A stretch of DNA of 64,000 nucleotides, taken from the NCBI GenBank assembly GCA_017163975.1, contig JAFFSR010000264.1, positions 186,001 to 250,000 of the forward strand, in the 5' to 3' direction. The position numbers were made by a program, and so were the translations under genes. The first letter of the stretch is position 1. Each line of letters begins with the position of its first letter. The notes below the pieces were generated by a model. It searched no databases, was not told where the DNA came from, and was given only the letters and a program-made list of their open reading frames with translations. Origin of the DNA: Anastatus disparis (taxonomy: Eukaryota > Arthropoda > Insecta > Hymenoptera > Eupelmidae). Below, in pieces: positions 1 through 12,300 of this stretch.

Positions 1-181
1 TAATCATTTTTAATTTGATGAAACTAGTATTTTTACCTTAAAATGTACATATAAAAATAGTATAATACATTTTTATTGAACGTTTGTGAAAATAACATTA
101 AATAAATGTATTTAACTCAATTAATTTCATTTATTACAAAATTGATTGATGTCATAATTAAAAATATTACCTCTTATTTAG

Positions 182-921
182 ACATGGAACAATTTAAGAA
201 AAGAAGCCAAGCGGAAAAAAGCCAAGTTTACTATGGCTTATCATAAGACAGGCCATAATGATAATGAGGTTGATTTTAAAGAATGCTATCAACGCATTTG
301 TCAAATATATGGAACATATGGATTAGGTCTCAACATTGTAAAAGAATTGGGTTTTTTTAAACCTCATAGTGCATCTATTGATACCAATTCCAACAATTCA
401 AGTAAGTAATAACATTTACTTCAATTTAATGATTTCTTATGTATAATTTTTCAATATTTTATGTTTTAGCAATTGATTTTAATGTTTATGATTTGATATA
501 CACTAAGTATAAAATTAATAATAATCTATCTACGTTTTCAAAGGATATGGAAAATGTTCTCTCCAATTTTAATGTTTCTTTCATCAACCTAACTACAACC
601 AGTGATGAGTAAGTAATACACACACACACATACATACATACATAAACGGGTATACAAAATTTATTTAAAACAAATTCTATTTATTTATTTTAATATTATT
701 TACTATCAAAATTTTTCTTTTTATTCTTTTATAGATTAAAATTTTACGTTGAGAAGGTGCAAATACTGCGAGTATATTGCATAACAATTTTCCGATGTAC
801 AGAAATCAATATTAATAATTATAATGTATATTTTACAATTAATTCAACTTTAATTTCGTGTTATAATTCAAATTTGAAATCTAATTTCATTGAGCGAATA
901 GATGGCGTTATGCTACCTTAG
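182..921 (+). CDS. Zeste-like Myb/SANT protein, 3' part (5' exons outside window)
   Basis: Three exons can be read: 182-401 after acceptor ttatttag, 470-608 after atgttttag, and 735-921 after cttttatag. Donors are GTAAGT at 402 and 609. Phases agree (220+139+187 nt = 182 codons), giving 181 residues and a TAG stop at 919-921. The first exon starts Thr-Trp followed by a basic run (LRKEAKRKKAKF). That is how the second half of the Myb/SANT-like 'regulatory protein zeste' domain begins after its conserved intron, as in the other three copies of this window. The rest is polar and unrecognised. The N-terminal half of the DNA-binding domain must lie left of base 1. Family known: sequence-specific DNA binding, often transposon-derived (Harbinger accessory proteins). 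Inference: nuclear DNA-binding protein. Alternative: a decayed paralogue, though no stop interrupts it. Confidence 0.55.
617..644. repeat. CA/CATA microsatellite in intron
   Basis: A (CA)n run followed by (CATA)n directly after the donor site of the second intron of the zeste-like gene. Confidence 0.8.
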
Positions 922-1030
922 CGTTCATTTGTTTAATTTTTTCGCGCGTGCTATTCTTTCCTAGACCTCATTGTTGTTTCAAAGTTGCTAGTAAGACGTT
1001 ATACGTTCAATTAAAATATAAAATTTCATA

Positions 1031-2412
1031 ATGGAAAACAAAGGGTTCGTATTAATTTTTATTCAATTAATTTTTATTGCAAATATATTTATTAAATTAT
1101 AAATAATGTATTATAAATATACTTACATTAAATAATTACAAATTTTTCTATATTACATTATTACGTTTCCTTTACTTTTGATATTAGCGTCATTATTAAA
1201 ATTATATAACAATATAATAAAATTGTATTCAAATAAAAATAATTTATCTATTTTGTTTCAGAAAAAAAAACCATAAAGCCTAATTCTAGGCAAATTGAAA
1301 CTTTGGTGGACTATATGGAAAGGCATCCTGATGTCGCCAATGGTACATCAAAAATTTTAAAAGATTCTTGGTTATTATTAATAACATTACTAAACTCTCA
1401 AGGAAAAATAGAGAGATCTCTGAAACAATGGCAGAGAGTAAGTATAACAAAAAATAATGTATTGATATATGTATATATATATATTTTTATGTATTTATAC
1501 ATAAATTTTTGTTTTTTTATTTTCATTTTAGACCTGGCAAGATATGATTAGTGCTGCTAGACAAAGCGTAAAATATTTTTTAATTGGGAAAAAAACGACT
1601 CCTGTTCTAAGACACCATGAAAGAATAGTTGACATCGTAGGATTCAAATATGAATCAAAAAATGAAGATAATGAGGTTGACGATGATGATAATGACAATG
1701 ATGTTCAAATCCTCCCACCGTCACCAAAAAAATTGAAGCCTTGTTCAACATCAAACATAAGTAGTTCAAAAATAAAACAGTTTAATTCTGCTGCCTGTTC
1801 ATCAGCTAACAATTTCCAACCATACTTAGAAACAGCAGCCTCTTCATCTTATAAAAATTTGAAGACACAGTCATCAGCAACAAAAGGTTAGTTTTTTATA
1901 ATTTCAAAGATTTGTTTTTATATAATATAATAATTAATATAATAATTTCATATATTTTTTTTTTCAATCTTAACTTTTATTTATTCTAAATTCTAAAGTC
2001 CACTTTCTTGAATGCTTTTCAAGATAAAGGAGATCATCTCATTAAATCATTGGCCGAGCAATTCATCCAATGTTTTGAATGCCAAAGTTCAATATTAAAA
2101 CAAAGTTTTGAATATCAAAACAATATATTACTAAAAAATCTACCAAAAATAATTGCTGAGCAGTTCTATAAAGTGATGGCCAATACTACAAATAAGGAAA
2201 GTTCCTATTTGGCTAATGCTGCTAATGATGACAATTTTATTCATAATAATGATACTGATGTTACGGATGCTCTTCCCAATAATGCTGTAGAAATTGCTGA
2301 TTACCAATACGATGATGTAAAAGATGAAACAGAATATGATGTTGAATATTTGGATGAACTGTTTATGAAAGAACATGAACAACATTTTGGTGACGATGAA
2401 GATGAATCTTAA
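1031..2412 (+). CDS. Zeste-like Myb/SANT DNA-binding protein, four exons
   Basis: Probable exons: 1031-1044 (ATG, MENK), about 1262-1437, 1532-1886 and 2024-2412. Exon 2 carries the first half of a Myb/SANT-like zeste domain (LVDYMERHPDVANG, then LKQWQR). A phase-0 intron (gtaagtat to ttttag) separates QR from TWQDM, the rest of the domain. Exon 3 then has an acidic stretch (EVDDDDNDND) and a Ser-rich linker. Exon 4, from acceptor ttttcaag, encodes an amphipathic region and an acidic tail ending GDDEDES. Exon 3 to exon 4 joins in phase (G+AT). Exon 1 to exon 2 is off by one base at an A9 run (1262-1270), which may be a miscounted homopolymer. Role by family: DNA-binding regulator; target unknown. 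This gene directly follows another zeste-like gene on the same strand. Confidence 0.65.
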
Positions 2413-2569
2413 TTTTCTGCCATCCACTTCATTTCAAGAAGATATAGTACAAACATTTTTTTTTTCAACTTTTATTATAAAAAATGAAAAACCTTGTTTC
2501 ATATTAAAAATAATGTTTATATCATTAAAAAACACATTTTGTATTTAGTTCGTATACTGTTTGTATTGA

Positions 2570-2575
2570 AATAAA
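2570..2575 (+). promoter_or_regulatory. Polyadenylation signal AATAAA
   Basis: Canonical AATAAA about 160 bp after the stop of the zeste-like gene, in otherwise featureless AT-rich DNA. Confidence 0.6.
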
Positions 2576-2599
2576 GTTTGTATTATCCAAATTTATGGG

Positions 2600-3270
2600 T
2601 CTTTTATTTGATGAATTAATTAAAAACACAGATAATTTTATTATTATTTTTTGATATTTGATAATATAACAAATTTAAACAAATACAATTAATTCATTTT
2701 ATGTATTATTTTGGTATCTAATTTTTAACGTAGCTTTCAATACTTTAAGTTAATTTAATTGTTATTTAACTATTAATAAAATACAATTTCATTTCATTGT
2801 AAATGTTTTTTTTTGGTATAGACAATTTGAAATTACTTATAAGGAAATATCAGTAATAAATTAATTTTAAAAAATACTTTTAATTGATTTGTTATATATT
2901 CATTATTTAAGTATCAAATATTTAACAATAATTACAGTACTTTTTATTATTTAACTTTAAAATTAAATAATAATTTAAATATATATAAATTGTTTTTTTT
3001 ATCTCTTAATTTTTAAAAAATGGTCTTACATGATTTTAAATTATTTGTTTTATTATTTGACAAATTTTTTATGAAACGGAAATGGTTATTGTGATTTATT
3101 AACAAAGTTTCTATCTAAAAAATTTTTATTATTTTATTTATTTAATTATAAAATGCATAATATAAATTGAGTACGAGCTATCCTGTCCATTTCAATTAGT
3201 TTACCGCCAAAACATTGCAGTACTATGTTATTTAAAAAGATAGTACATTTTCATGTCTCGTAGACTTTAT
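2600..3270. other. AT-rich intergenic stretch
   Basis: No coding or repeat structure seen. A short hairpin (tgtgtcgt/acgacaca, 3272-3295) sits at its right edge, just past the end of the Gag relic. Confidence 0.5.
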
Positions 3271-3285
3271 GTGTGTCGTTATATC

Positions 3286-4168
3286 TCACGACACAGTTAT
3301 AGAATAACCCCCCTGTATCAGTTCACCAATTTTAGTTTTAGTAATTCTTTGCTCAATTTTCGGTTTGAGACCCGTTTTGAAGCATTCTACGATGCTGATC
3401 TCTAAACTCTGTTTAGCGGCGTCCGATATCTCGTCACCAGCAGATATTTCTTCTGCTTCCAAAATCTTCCTGCCAAGCTCGCGTATTCTATTAGCAAAAG
3501 CTATTACAGTTTCTTTGTCTTTCTGGTACTCATTTCGCAGTCCTCCTAGTAATTGATGGATAGATTTAGCAGGAGCATAAATCTTCTGTATGTAATTTTG
3601 CAATACAGAGACATTTTGGAATGTAACCTCATTTATCGCATTACGAGTTTCACCTTGAAGGCGTCCTCTTATTAAACGTGTCAGATTTTGTTCCGCAGCG
3701 GGGCCAATCATTGCTTTGGCTTCTTTGCAACCTTGTAAAAATTGCAACAAAGGAATGTTTTTCCCGTCGAAGTACGGTACGACTTCGACAGCATCTTTAA
3801 TGGCTACTAACTGGTTGTTAGCCAGTGTTCACGGATTTTGCGAGCGGATCCGAATTTGATTTACGATTTAAAGTTATTTTGTGATTCGCGTCTTGGAACA
3901 ACGTCGTTTGTTCAATTTCAGAGTCAGTCGTACAGTTAGGAGAGAATCTGAGCGTAGAATCTAAAGATTTGCTAGATAATATACCTGCTATTGAAAGTTC
4001 GCTATTTGTAGAATCTCGTCTTGATCTCCTTATTGGAGTAGAAGAGTTTTGAGGTAAAAACGATTCTACTTCTTTCTTTAAATCTTTGTTATCTTTAGCT
4101 TTTTGCCAAGTAATCCTATCGTTTGACATATAGGATTGGTTTGTTTTTCCTTTTCCTTTTTTTTTCAA
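3286..4168 (-). pseudogene. LTR-retrotransposon Gag relic
   Basis: Two minus-strand frames make one protein. 4168-3818 is a basic, Ser-rich N-terminus starting MKKKGKGK. The second frame, about 3826 to 3286, contains VPYFDGKN, LQFLQGCKEA, LTRLIRGRL and APAKSIHQLLGGL. These are the conserved blocks of Gag capsids of insect LTR retrotransposons, most like Ty3/gypsy-type Gags as I know them. The frames are separated by a one-base shift near 3818-3830 that is not in a homopolymer, so this looks like true decay. No zinc knuckle, protease, reverse transcriptase or integrase follows, and no LTR pair was found. Gag would normally form the particle that packages the element RNA. Confidence 0.7.
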
Positions 4169-4676
4169 AAAAAAAAAAATTCTTTTTAACTTAATAAATT
4201 TTATTTAAAATACATAAAGAAAAAATGAAATTGTTTTATTAAAAACTAGAGTTTAAACTAAAATTGTATTGAAGGTAAAAGGTTTAAATTGAATTCTATA
4301 TATAAAAATCAAAAGAGACAAAAATATTTTCTTTAAGTTTAATATAATTTATTTTAAAACCAGAGAAAGAGAGAAAGAAAAGAGAGGAAAAAAGAGAAGA
4401 AAAAAAAATTCAAAATACTTTATTAAAATTATTATATTATTGTATTAAAATTAAAATTGAAACAAAACTAAAAATTAAAAATATAAAAACTAAAATTTAA
4501 ACTATAAATTATATAATAAAGGTGAAAATCATTTAATTAATTAGTTTGATATATATTTTTTTTTTAAATTAAACAGAAATAAAAGAAGAAAATGAATTAC
4601 TCTATTATTATCATATATAAAAATTTAATTTTAAAACGAAAATTTATTTATTTATTATTCCGATGTTGAGCGATTT

Positions 4677-4715
<39 letters not shown>

Positions 4716-4930
4716 ATAAGGTTTTTGGGAATGTAAATAAAAAGATTTCTTATTAGTTTAATTGAATTTATTTTCTTTATTTAAAAAAAAAATTAAAAAT
4801 ATATTAAAAGGAAAATTGGAATAAAAATGAGAAAGAGGAAAAAGAAAAAATTATTAAAAATTATATATATATAAGAAAAAGAAAAGAGAATTATTTAATT
4901 GAAAGGAGAGAGGAAAAAGAAAAAAAAATT
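4169..4930. other. AT-rich stretch with (TA)n tract
   Basis: Purine- and AT-rich low-complexity DNA (runs of A, gaaaaag and TA). It includes a pure TA tract at about 4679-4713. No coding sequence seen. Confidence 0.6.
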
Positions 4931-4931
4931 A

Positions 4932-5118
4932 TTTTTTTGCCCGAGGCCGCAAAATGACCATTTTGCGTCCTACGGAAAAACTTTAAATGTCTCGGCCTCG
5001 GGACAAAAAAATAGTATATTAGACCATGGATGCATATTGATCATCCTAGCTCGTGCAACTTTCAAGTGTTCGCCCTCGCCGAGAATGATCAATATGCATC
5101 CTTGGTCGATAATGTACT
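4932..5118. repeat. Double foldback (two adjacent inverted repeats)
   Basis: First inverted repeat: tttttttgcccgaggcc at 4932-4948 pairs with ggcctcgggacaaaaaaa at 4994-5011, with a small internal hairpin cgcaaaatg/cattttgcg. Second: 5013-5043 pairs with 5085-5118 (core atgcatattgatcat), about 30 bp per arm with one or two gaps. The composition is more GC-rich than the flanks. Probably a MITE or foldback remnant. Confidence 0.7.
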
Positions 5119-5151
5119 AATCTTATTTGAAATTGATTTTTACATAAAAAT

Positions 5152-5503
5152 TCAATTTTTGTCGTTGTCCTTAAAACCCTGGTGTTTTTTGGCGTACTCT
5201 CTATATTGAGAGAGTTTATCAATTTTCTTTTTTACTACTTTTTGTCGAGTAGTATGTTTTGGTACATTTCCTATTAGGTTCCCTAGTCGTTCATTGAGAG
5301 GTTGTCGTGGTGGATCATTCGGGTCAGAAAAGGATGTCGGTAAATTATATAAGTCGGCAAACTTGTCTCTATTCTTCTTGAACAAGTAGTACCGCTTATA
5401 GTCTTTTTCGTACCAATAGTTTCTCCTACGCACTAGACATTCTGGAAAGTCGTATCCAAAAACTCCTAATCGAGCATGCGTTATGCATACCAGAGATTAG
5501 TAG
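5152..5503 (-). CDS. Unidentified basic ORF (no ATG seen)
   Basis: The minus frame is open from a TAA near 5503 to the stop at 5152, with no ATG at the start, so it is probably an internal or last exon or a truncated gene. The protein is strongly basic and aromatic: RRRNYWYEKDYKRYYLFKK, then FADLYNLPTSFSDPNDPP, then a Lys-rich tail. I do not recognise it. It lies between the Gag relic and the left edge of the large inverted-repeat element, on the same strand as both the Gag and the ORFs at 18.6-19.3 kb. Those could be parts of one locus split by the insertion, but I cannot show that. Confidence 0.35.
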
Positions 5504-6620
5504 AGATAGCTAATGCCGTGTTAATAAAACGTGCCGAATTCGATCATGACGATCCTTGCGGCGCTTCTGGAACTATACGCGCAAAGCCCCTCCACGTCTA
5601 CACGCGCGTAGAGAAGCAAGCGAGAGGGGAGGAGACAAACACACGAAACACGAGGCTTCCAGTGGCGTAGGTAAACTTACGGCAAACCCGCTTTAGCTTG
5701 TTTTCGCCGCGATACTTTATAGCTTTATTTCAATGCGATTAACCCTCCCGAAAATTTTTTGATTAATTACATATTTTTATTTAAAACAGATACATATCTT
5801 AATAATAAAAATCATTAAAGTAATCAAACAAATAAATAATAATAAATAAAATCTTTTGGGGGGCGATGAACATATGTAACTTTTTATCCTCTTCAACAAA
5901 CGAATGCGGTGGCTGTGGTCACTAAGTTTTTACGCACTTCGCTCTCTACTTTTGCCAAGTTCAAACCCGATGATCCACCTATTTTTTCTTTTTCTTTTTT
6001 TTTTTGTTTTATTTTTAAATATTATATATTTTTGTAATCAATTTTCATAGCGGAAAAAATAAAATTAAAAATTTATTTAACACCTTATATTCTATTTTAT
6101 TTTAAAAATATAAAAAAATATATTTACAGATAGGGATAGAAAAAAGTTTTAATGGCAATATTACATGGCTATATAACTTATATTGATATGAAATAAAAAC
6201 TAAGCTAGTTCTGTAATTTTTTCCTACTAAATATTATAAAAGATATTAAAGATTGAAAAAAAATTATTTTAAATTATAGTTGTTTTTTCATTCTCACTCA
6301 ATTGCAAATAATAAAACCTTTTTTGTTCCTTAAAAAAAGGACCTTTTCTAAATTTATATAAATTTATGACATTTTTAACTAATTTAATAAAAATAGAAAA
6401 TAAATATAAATAATTCTAATTTTATTTTAGATAAGAAAAATAATAAATTTACCTGAAAAAATAAATAATTTTACGAATTTAAACTTCATTAAAGCGCATT
6501 TTGAATAAAAATTACATTGAATATCATTAATATTTTTAAAAATTGGACTTTTTCTTTTTTCTGTTATTAAATATATTTTTATAACATTATCAATTATTAT
6601 TTTCAAAACGGAAAAATGAT
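5472..6620 (+). repeat. Left inverted arm (first part)
   Basis: Pairs in inverted orientation with about 17490-18645. The GC-richer outer end (5560-5700) contains ctacacgcgcgtagagaagc and is best conserved. It is interrupted by the Kolobok-like element at TTAA 6621-6624. Confidence 0.75.
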
Positions 6621-7072
6621 TTAAGGGAGTACCCTCGGTAATAGATCTAAAAGTGAGAATCGTTCGATATTTAGGAAATAGCTTAATTACAATATATTTA
6701 AGTCCTAGTTAAAATTTGGTTATTCTTCAGAGCCTCAATCTCGAGAAATTAATGATAGAAAATAGCATGTGTTCTTATGGGGAAATGCACTTTTCATAAC
6801 ATACAAAAAGATTGCAAAATGATAAAATTCTGAAAAAATTCTGTTTGATGTAAAAATTTATTTCGGATCTATAACCACCTCCAAAATTATCATTCAGAGC
6901 CTATAAGAGTTAAAATTAAACAATTTATCAAGAATTTATGACTGTAGCAGTAGCGAATCGGAGATTTGGCAACGTCGCATCTGCTCTGCATTCGAAATTG
7001 CATTCGTTCTGAAAATATTTGAATGCCGTCGCTTTAGGGTTAAAAATCATATAAGGCAAATAAAGATAAGGT

Positions 7073-8797
7073 CGAGGGGCTATTCACTATAAGAAATCAT
7101 TGACCACCTTCAGATGAAATCATTTGAAATCATTATTGAAATCATTTGAAATCATTGAAATCATTTGAAATCATTGAAATATTTTATTAAATTTTATGTG
7201 CACAATATGATTACCGAAATCAAAACTATTCAAATTGAAATCATTGAAATCATTTAAAATCATTGAAATCAATGAATATTTTTGTATTTAGTTTACAATT
7301 TAAAATATTACCAGAAATATAATACTAAATATTATTTAAATACCAGATTAATATGAGCTGCTCTGATAAATAAAATAATTTTTGATTTTTGGGGAATAGT
7401 ATCGATATACACTGTTACAAATAATATTAAATTTAATGTAAAATATGAAACTAGCTTCCAAACATTTCATTAAAATTAATAATTTTATTATAATTTTAAT
7501 ATAAAATTAATAATTTTATTGTAATTTTAATATAAAATTAATAATTTTATTCTAATTTTAATATAAAATTGTATATAATTTAAAGTAGAAATTGAAATTT
7601 CAATAATAGTATCGGAAGCAAACTTCATAATTTTTAACAGTGTATAATATATAAATATTTATTAGAATTTTTTCTGGAATTGAAAAAAAATAAATGATTT
7701 TAATCATAAGCAAAACGCATCGCACAAAAAATTTTTATGTAAAAAATAATTTATATCAAAACAAATAAAAAAGAATATATGTGAAAAATGAAAAAAGAAA
7801 TACTAACAAAAAATTTAAATAAGATCTATAAATAAGTAAATAAGCATTATTTACTTATGTTTGAATTTCTCTCTTTGTATCTGTCACACACGGCTGATAA
7901 GTTTTTCGATATTAGCTCTTATGTTGGTCAATTTTTTAAACTAACTTTGTGTTTAAAAAATTTAATTTTATGTTATACAAACATTATAACTAAAACTAGA
8001 ATTCATAGGCGACACTCAGTTTTCAAATATTATTTCATCTTACTTCCTCATCATAAAAAAATAAGAATAAAATGTCCTATTTAAGGATTGAGTGTCGATT
8101 ATAAGTTCGAGCCTGAAATTCAAGCAAGGTATACAACATTCAGTTAAAAACAAAAGTTATGCTATAGTCGGTCGTCGAAAATAGATTTATATAGTGTGCA
8201 TGTTGATGCGTGTTTATAATTTGTCCATACTCATTTGTTTTACAACTGTCAGTTCAGTTTAACTTTGTGTTTTCTGCTATGCATATAGCCAATATAAGTA
8301 CAAATCTAGAATAATTTTATTATTATTGAACACATTGTTGGTCTTTTTATTTACTAAAGTGATAAAAAGTTTTTGTTTTAATTATGCAATTTCTTTGTTT
8401 TTTTATTTTATTTTTGTGGTGTTAAAATATAGGTATTATTTTAATTTTTATATGATTCAATAATGACGATTTAGGGATTGTAATTTAAAGTAAGCTTGAT
8501 ATTCATAAATATTAATTTTAATTATCTTGGAATGATTTCGGAATTATTTGAAATCATAAAAAATTTGCTTGAAATCATTTGAAATCATAGAAAATTTGCT
8601 TGAAATCATTTGAAATCATAGAATTTTTGCTTGAAATCATTTGAAATCACTGCCTACCATAGGCTGTTTTGAAAATGTTTGAAATTACAAGTATAAAAAT
8701 ATATTTCTGAAATCATTTGAAATCATTTTGAAATCATTTGAAATCATATGAAATCTGTAATCATTTTGACACTTTTTTTTAAGTGAATAGCCCCTCG
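7073..8797. mobile_element. hAT-like non-autonomous element, 8-bp TSD
   Basis: A perfect 8-bp duplication gataaggt (7065-7072 and 8798-8805) flanks inverted termini cgaggggctattcact / agtgaatagcccctcg. Both ends carry many copies of tgaaatcatttgaaatcat-type subterminal repeats (7115-7270 and 8530-8760), as expected for transposase binding sites. The interior has no transposase. An 8-bp duplication suggests hAT (P and Merlin elements are alternatives). It is inserted inside the Kolobok-like element. Confidence 0.85.
7995..8116. mobile_element. Small inverted-repeat element (ggctcgaa family), nested
   Basis: Ends ggcgacactcagtttt and aggattgagtgtcgat pair. The segment tcgattataagttcgagcc recurs with small changes at 35793-35964 and 42560-42703, so this is a dispersed MITE-like family nested in the hAT-like element. 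Confidence 0.5.
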
Positions 8798-8805
8798 GAT
8801 AAGGT

Positions 8806-9329
8806 AGTTCTATGAGAATTTGAAAAATGAATAAAATATTTAATAAAAAAATATCATGAGAAGTAGGAGTTGCTAGTATTTTACGGTAATTTTAAAAATA
8901 GAAGGTCATCGGCCAAATTAAAGAGGAAATGATTCTGGAAATTCAGAAATTTCCAGACAAATTTCCAACAATCAAAAGTACTGCATGTGATCGAGGATCA
9001 AAAGGTTATTAAAAAAATTAATTATAATTGATATAATTAAAACGTAGCATTAGAAAATTGTACATATTTTCTGTCAAATAATAAAACGTAATGAAAACAT
9101 AATTTTTTATAAAAATCATTTGATAGAAAAATGTTATGCTTTTTTCAGAGCCTTTTTTCATACAGCACTCAATCATAGAACTATTTTTACTACAATTTGA
9201 ATAAATCAAGAATTAATAAAAAAATGTATATACATAAATAAAATTAAACCTTTATTTTTTATAACAATTCCAACGCAAATTAAGAACAATAACATTAATA
9301 ATACTTTATTTATCATACATATATTTTGA
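8806..9329. other. Non-coding 3' part of the Kolobok-like element
   Basis: Lies between the hAT-like insertion and the transposase stop. No ORF is supported; AT-rich. Confidence 0.5.
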
Positions 9330-12300
9330 TCATATATGATTATTATAATTCAAATCTAAAAATTCACTTATTTTCTTAATAATTTTTTCATTTTTAGTTA
9401 CTTGAACACAGCTTTTGGCTAGAAGTTGATATAATCCATCAAATTTATTTTCCTTATGAGCTGCTTCAATCATTTCATAAGAAATATTAGCAGCTATTAT
9501 TTTTTTTTTCATACGTAGAGATAAACAGTTATCTAATTTCTCAAACTTTTTTAATTCGTGAGACATATTTTCTTTATTAGCTTTTTGCGTTTCCTTTTCT
9601 TGTTGTTTAGTGGCTATCATATTCCAAGTAATAACTGCATTTTTTAACTCTTCTTTAGATACGTGGAAATATAATACAATATCTTGCAACATTTTAACGT
9701 CCATTACTGCATTATGTGCATTTTGGCAATTTATTCCACATATAGATGCAAGATTTTCTAATTTATTCGCACCTCTTCCCTTCTGTTTATTGCGTTTGGA
9801 AATTATTGGCAATGTATCGCAAAATCCCTCGACAACTGATTTAAAACGATCCATCATATAAACTTTATTTATCGCTAGAATCAGTCTTTCATAATCAAAT
9901 TTACAATTATGTGCTGTCAAAATACATTTTTTACTGAAGCGATGCAAAAATTCATAAAACCAATCATGCCTTCTGTGAGTGAAACTGTATTAACAATCTG
10001 ACCATTCAACTCCAATTGACCATTCATGAAACGTAATCCGTGAACAGCACTAGCTTCTTCTTTCAAAACTTGGGTTGGTTTAATGTATGTAGAAAATTCA
10101 ATATCATCGAATCTTGCAGCAATTTGTAATATATCCGCAGTTTTACTAAAGCCATTTGTTTCCAGATCAAAGAAAACTATTATTTTGTCTGTATTATCAG
10201 AAATACTGGCGATTGGGAGGTATACGTCAAGATTATTGAGAAGCTGAGAATCGGTTTCGTAAGTAGATCCTTCAGTAAGTTCTGTTTTTTTTCGGAGCTC
10301 TACCTTCCTTTTCTTTAAAAATAAACGACGCCTTTTAAATTCTACACTCTGCGACGTAAGATATTTCTTCTTACTTATTGATTCGCGTTTATTACCATAC
10401 CTTTCGGTATATTTTCCTCGAGAACAGTTCAATCTTTCGTTCAATGTACATATATAATTTTCTCCTTCATTTCTTTGAAGTACGGCACACGCTACTCTTA
10501 TGTCAGCAGATGAAGAGATCCCATACATTCGAGATTTAGGAGCCTTACTAACAATAGTGGCATTCATACTCTCGTTAGGGTTACTAGAAGCACCTGCAGA
10601 GAACTGTTCGGCCTTATTAGATAAATTATTAAAAAGCTCTTGTAGCGCTTTGTATAGATTTGGATCCGTGAAACCTTCACCTATTATTTTATGTTGATAT
10701 GTATGTGTGTCTTTCTTATACTGACACCAAGAGCCACAATTTGTATGTTTGTTGAAACTGTGATGAGGAATATTACGTATAGAATCAGCCATACCTTCGC
10801 AGTTACCAATATTTTGTGAAATGCAATAATTAAAACATTTTTGAAGATATTTAATACTATCAGTATTGAGTTCTTTGAAATTTTTTGTAATTTATATAAT
10901 GCACTAACTACACCTTTACTCGTGTGATTTTTGTCAGCTTGCTTAACTATCTCATGCTCTTGAGAATTTCGCATAGCTGCAATCGCACTACTATCATTAT
11001 CAGCTATGATAACACCTATGCTTACATTGCAACTAGACAAAATGCTATTGTCTTTGGTGAGCTTTACTGCAGCGTATGGCTCCATACCTTTAGCTGTACC
11101 ATTAAAATTACGCCTGCAATCATGATTATTTTTCTTTTGTCCCATATCACATTTTCTGCATTTTCTATTAAGCGTCACATAAGACAGAACTTTTTTCGAA
11201 AAATTGCCCATAAGCGTTCCTGTTCCAGATAAACTGTCATATGATCTGCCTGAGCCTTTCGTAAACCAACCCATATCAATCGATGCACCTATGCGAACTC
11301 TGTGTGAGTTATTAATTGCATAAATAGGAACGGATGTAGGAAGGTCAGGAAAAATAAATGATTTGTCAAGGTGTGAGGGTCTGAAAGTAATATATATATA
11401 TAGTATATAATTATTTAATTTATTTAAAAATGTTATGCAAAAAAATATACAATAGAAGTATAAAATGCAATCATATTTTGTGTAAATATAATATCATCTA
11501 AAAAAATATAAACTTAATTAACAGTTGATCGATAATATTTACAATTTCATTTTATACATTAATAAGTAAGTCATCATGTCTAAGTAAACTTGATGTCAAG
11601 TAAATTTTAAATGAATAAAATGCGATTTACTTAGACATAGAAAGTATTGTTTTTTTCACCATAGAAACATTATTATGTACGATTAAAACAAAATTATGTA
11701 CGATTTTTCGAATAAAAATAATATTAAATTCGAATGACATCTATGAAACAAATCATCATTTCAATAAAATGCATGATTATTTCAAATAGTTTATCAGTAC
11801 AGAAAAATCAGTTTCATATTTAATTATTTCTTAATAATATGTTCATTTTCGATTTAAATGATATTTACTTCTAAGTAATGTAAATGATTATAAACCTACA
11901 ACATTTTTTCAAAGCTGTCTACATTTTGAATCGTTAACTGCCTCTCTTTAACAACTGCGTTTAAACAACTGTCCCGAGCCATCCTTTCAGCAGCTAATCC
12001 AACTTCTTTTTCATGAGTTTTATATGAATTCCAGTGATACTCTGGAACATTTAATTCTGTCAAGAATTTATTTATGTGTGTGTGACCCATTCCAGCATTT
12101 AAACTACCTGTAATAATAAATATTATTGAGTACAATATCGATACCAAATAGTATACTATACATTTTACTTTATAAGAATCACTGTACAAACCTACTACAG
12201 CTTTCGTATTTTGATTGTAATGCATTTTTAGTCCAGGTACTTTGTGTTGTTTGTCAGTTTCTACTCTACAAATAGTTTGACATGATTGGCATTTCACAAA

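Noticed and set aside
7115..8760. CRISPR-like array from repeated gaaatcatt motifs
   Set aside because: Motifs overlap and lack unique spacers, lie inside a transposon's ends, and the DNA is eukaryotic.
10500..11232. Plus-strand ORFs at 10500-10697, 10924-11232 and 9610-9861
   Set aside because: Shadows of the minus-strand transposase/exonuclease coding sequence.
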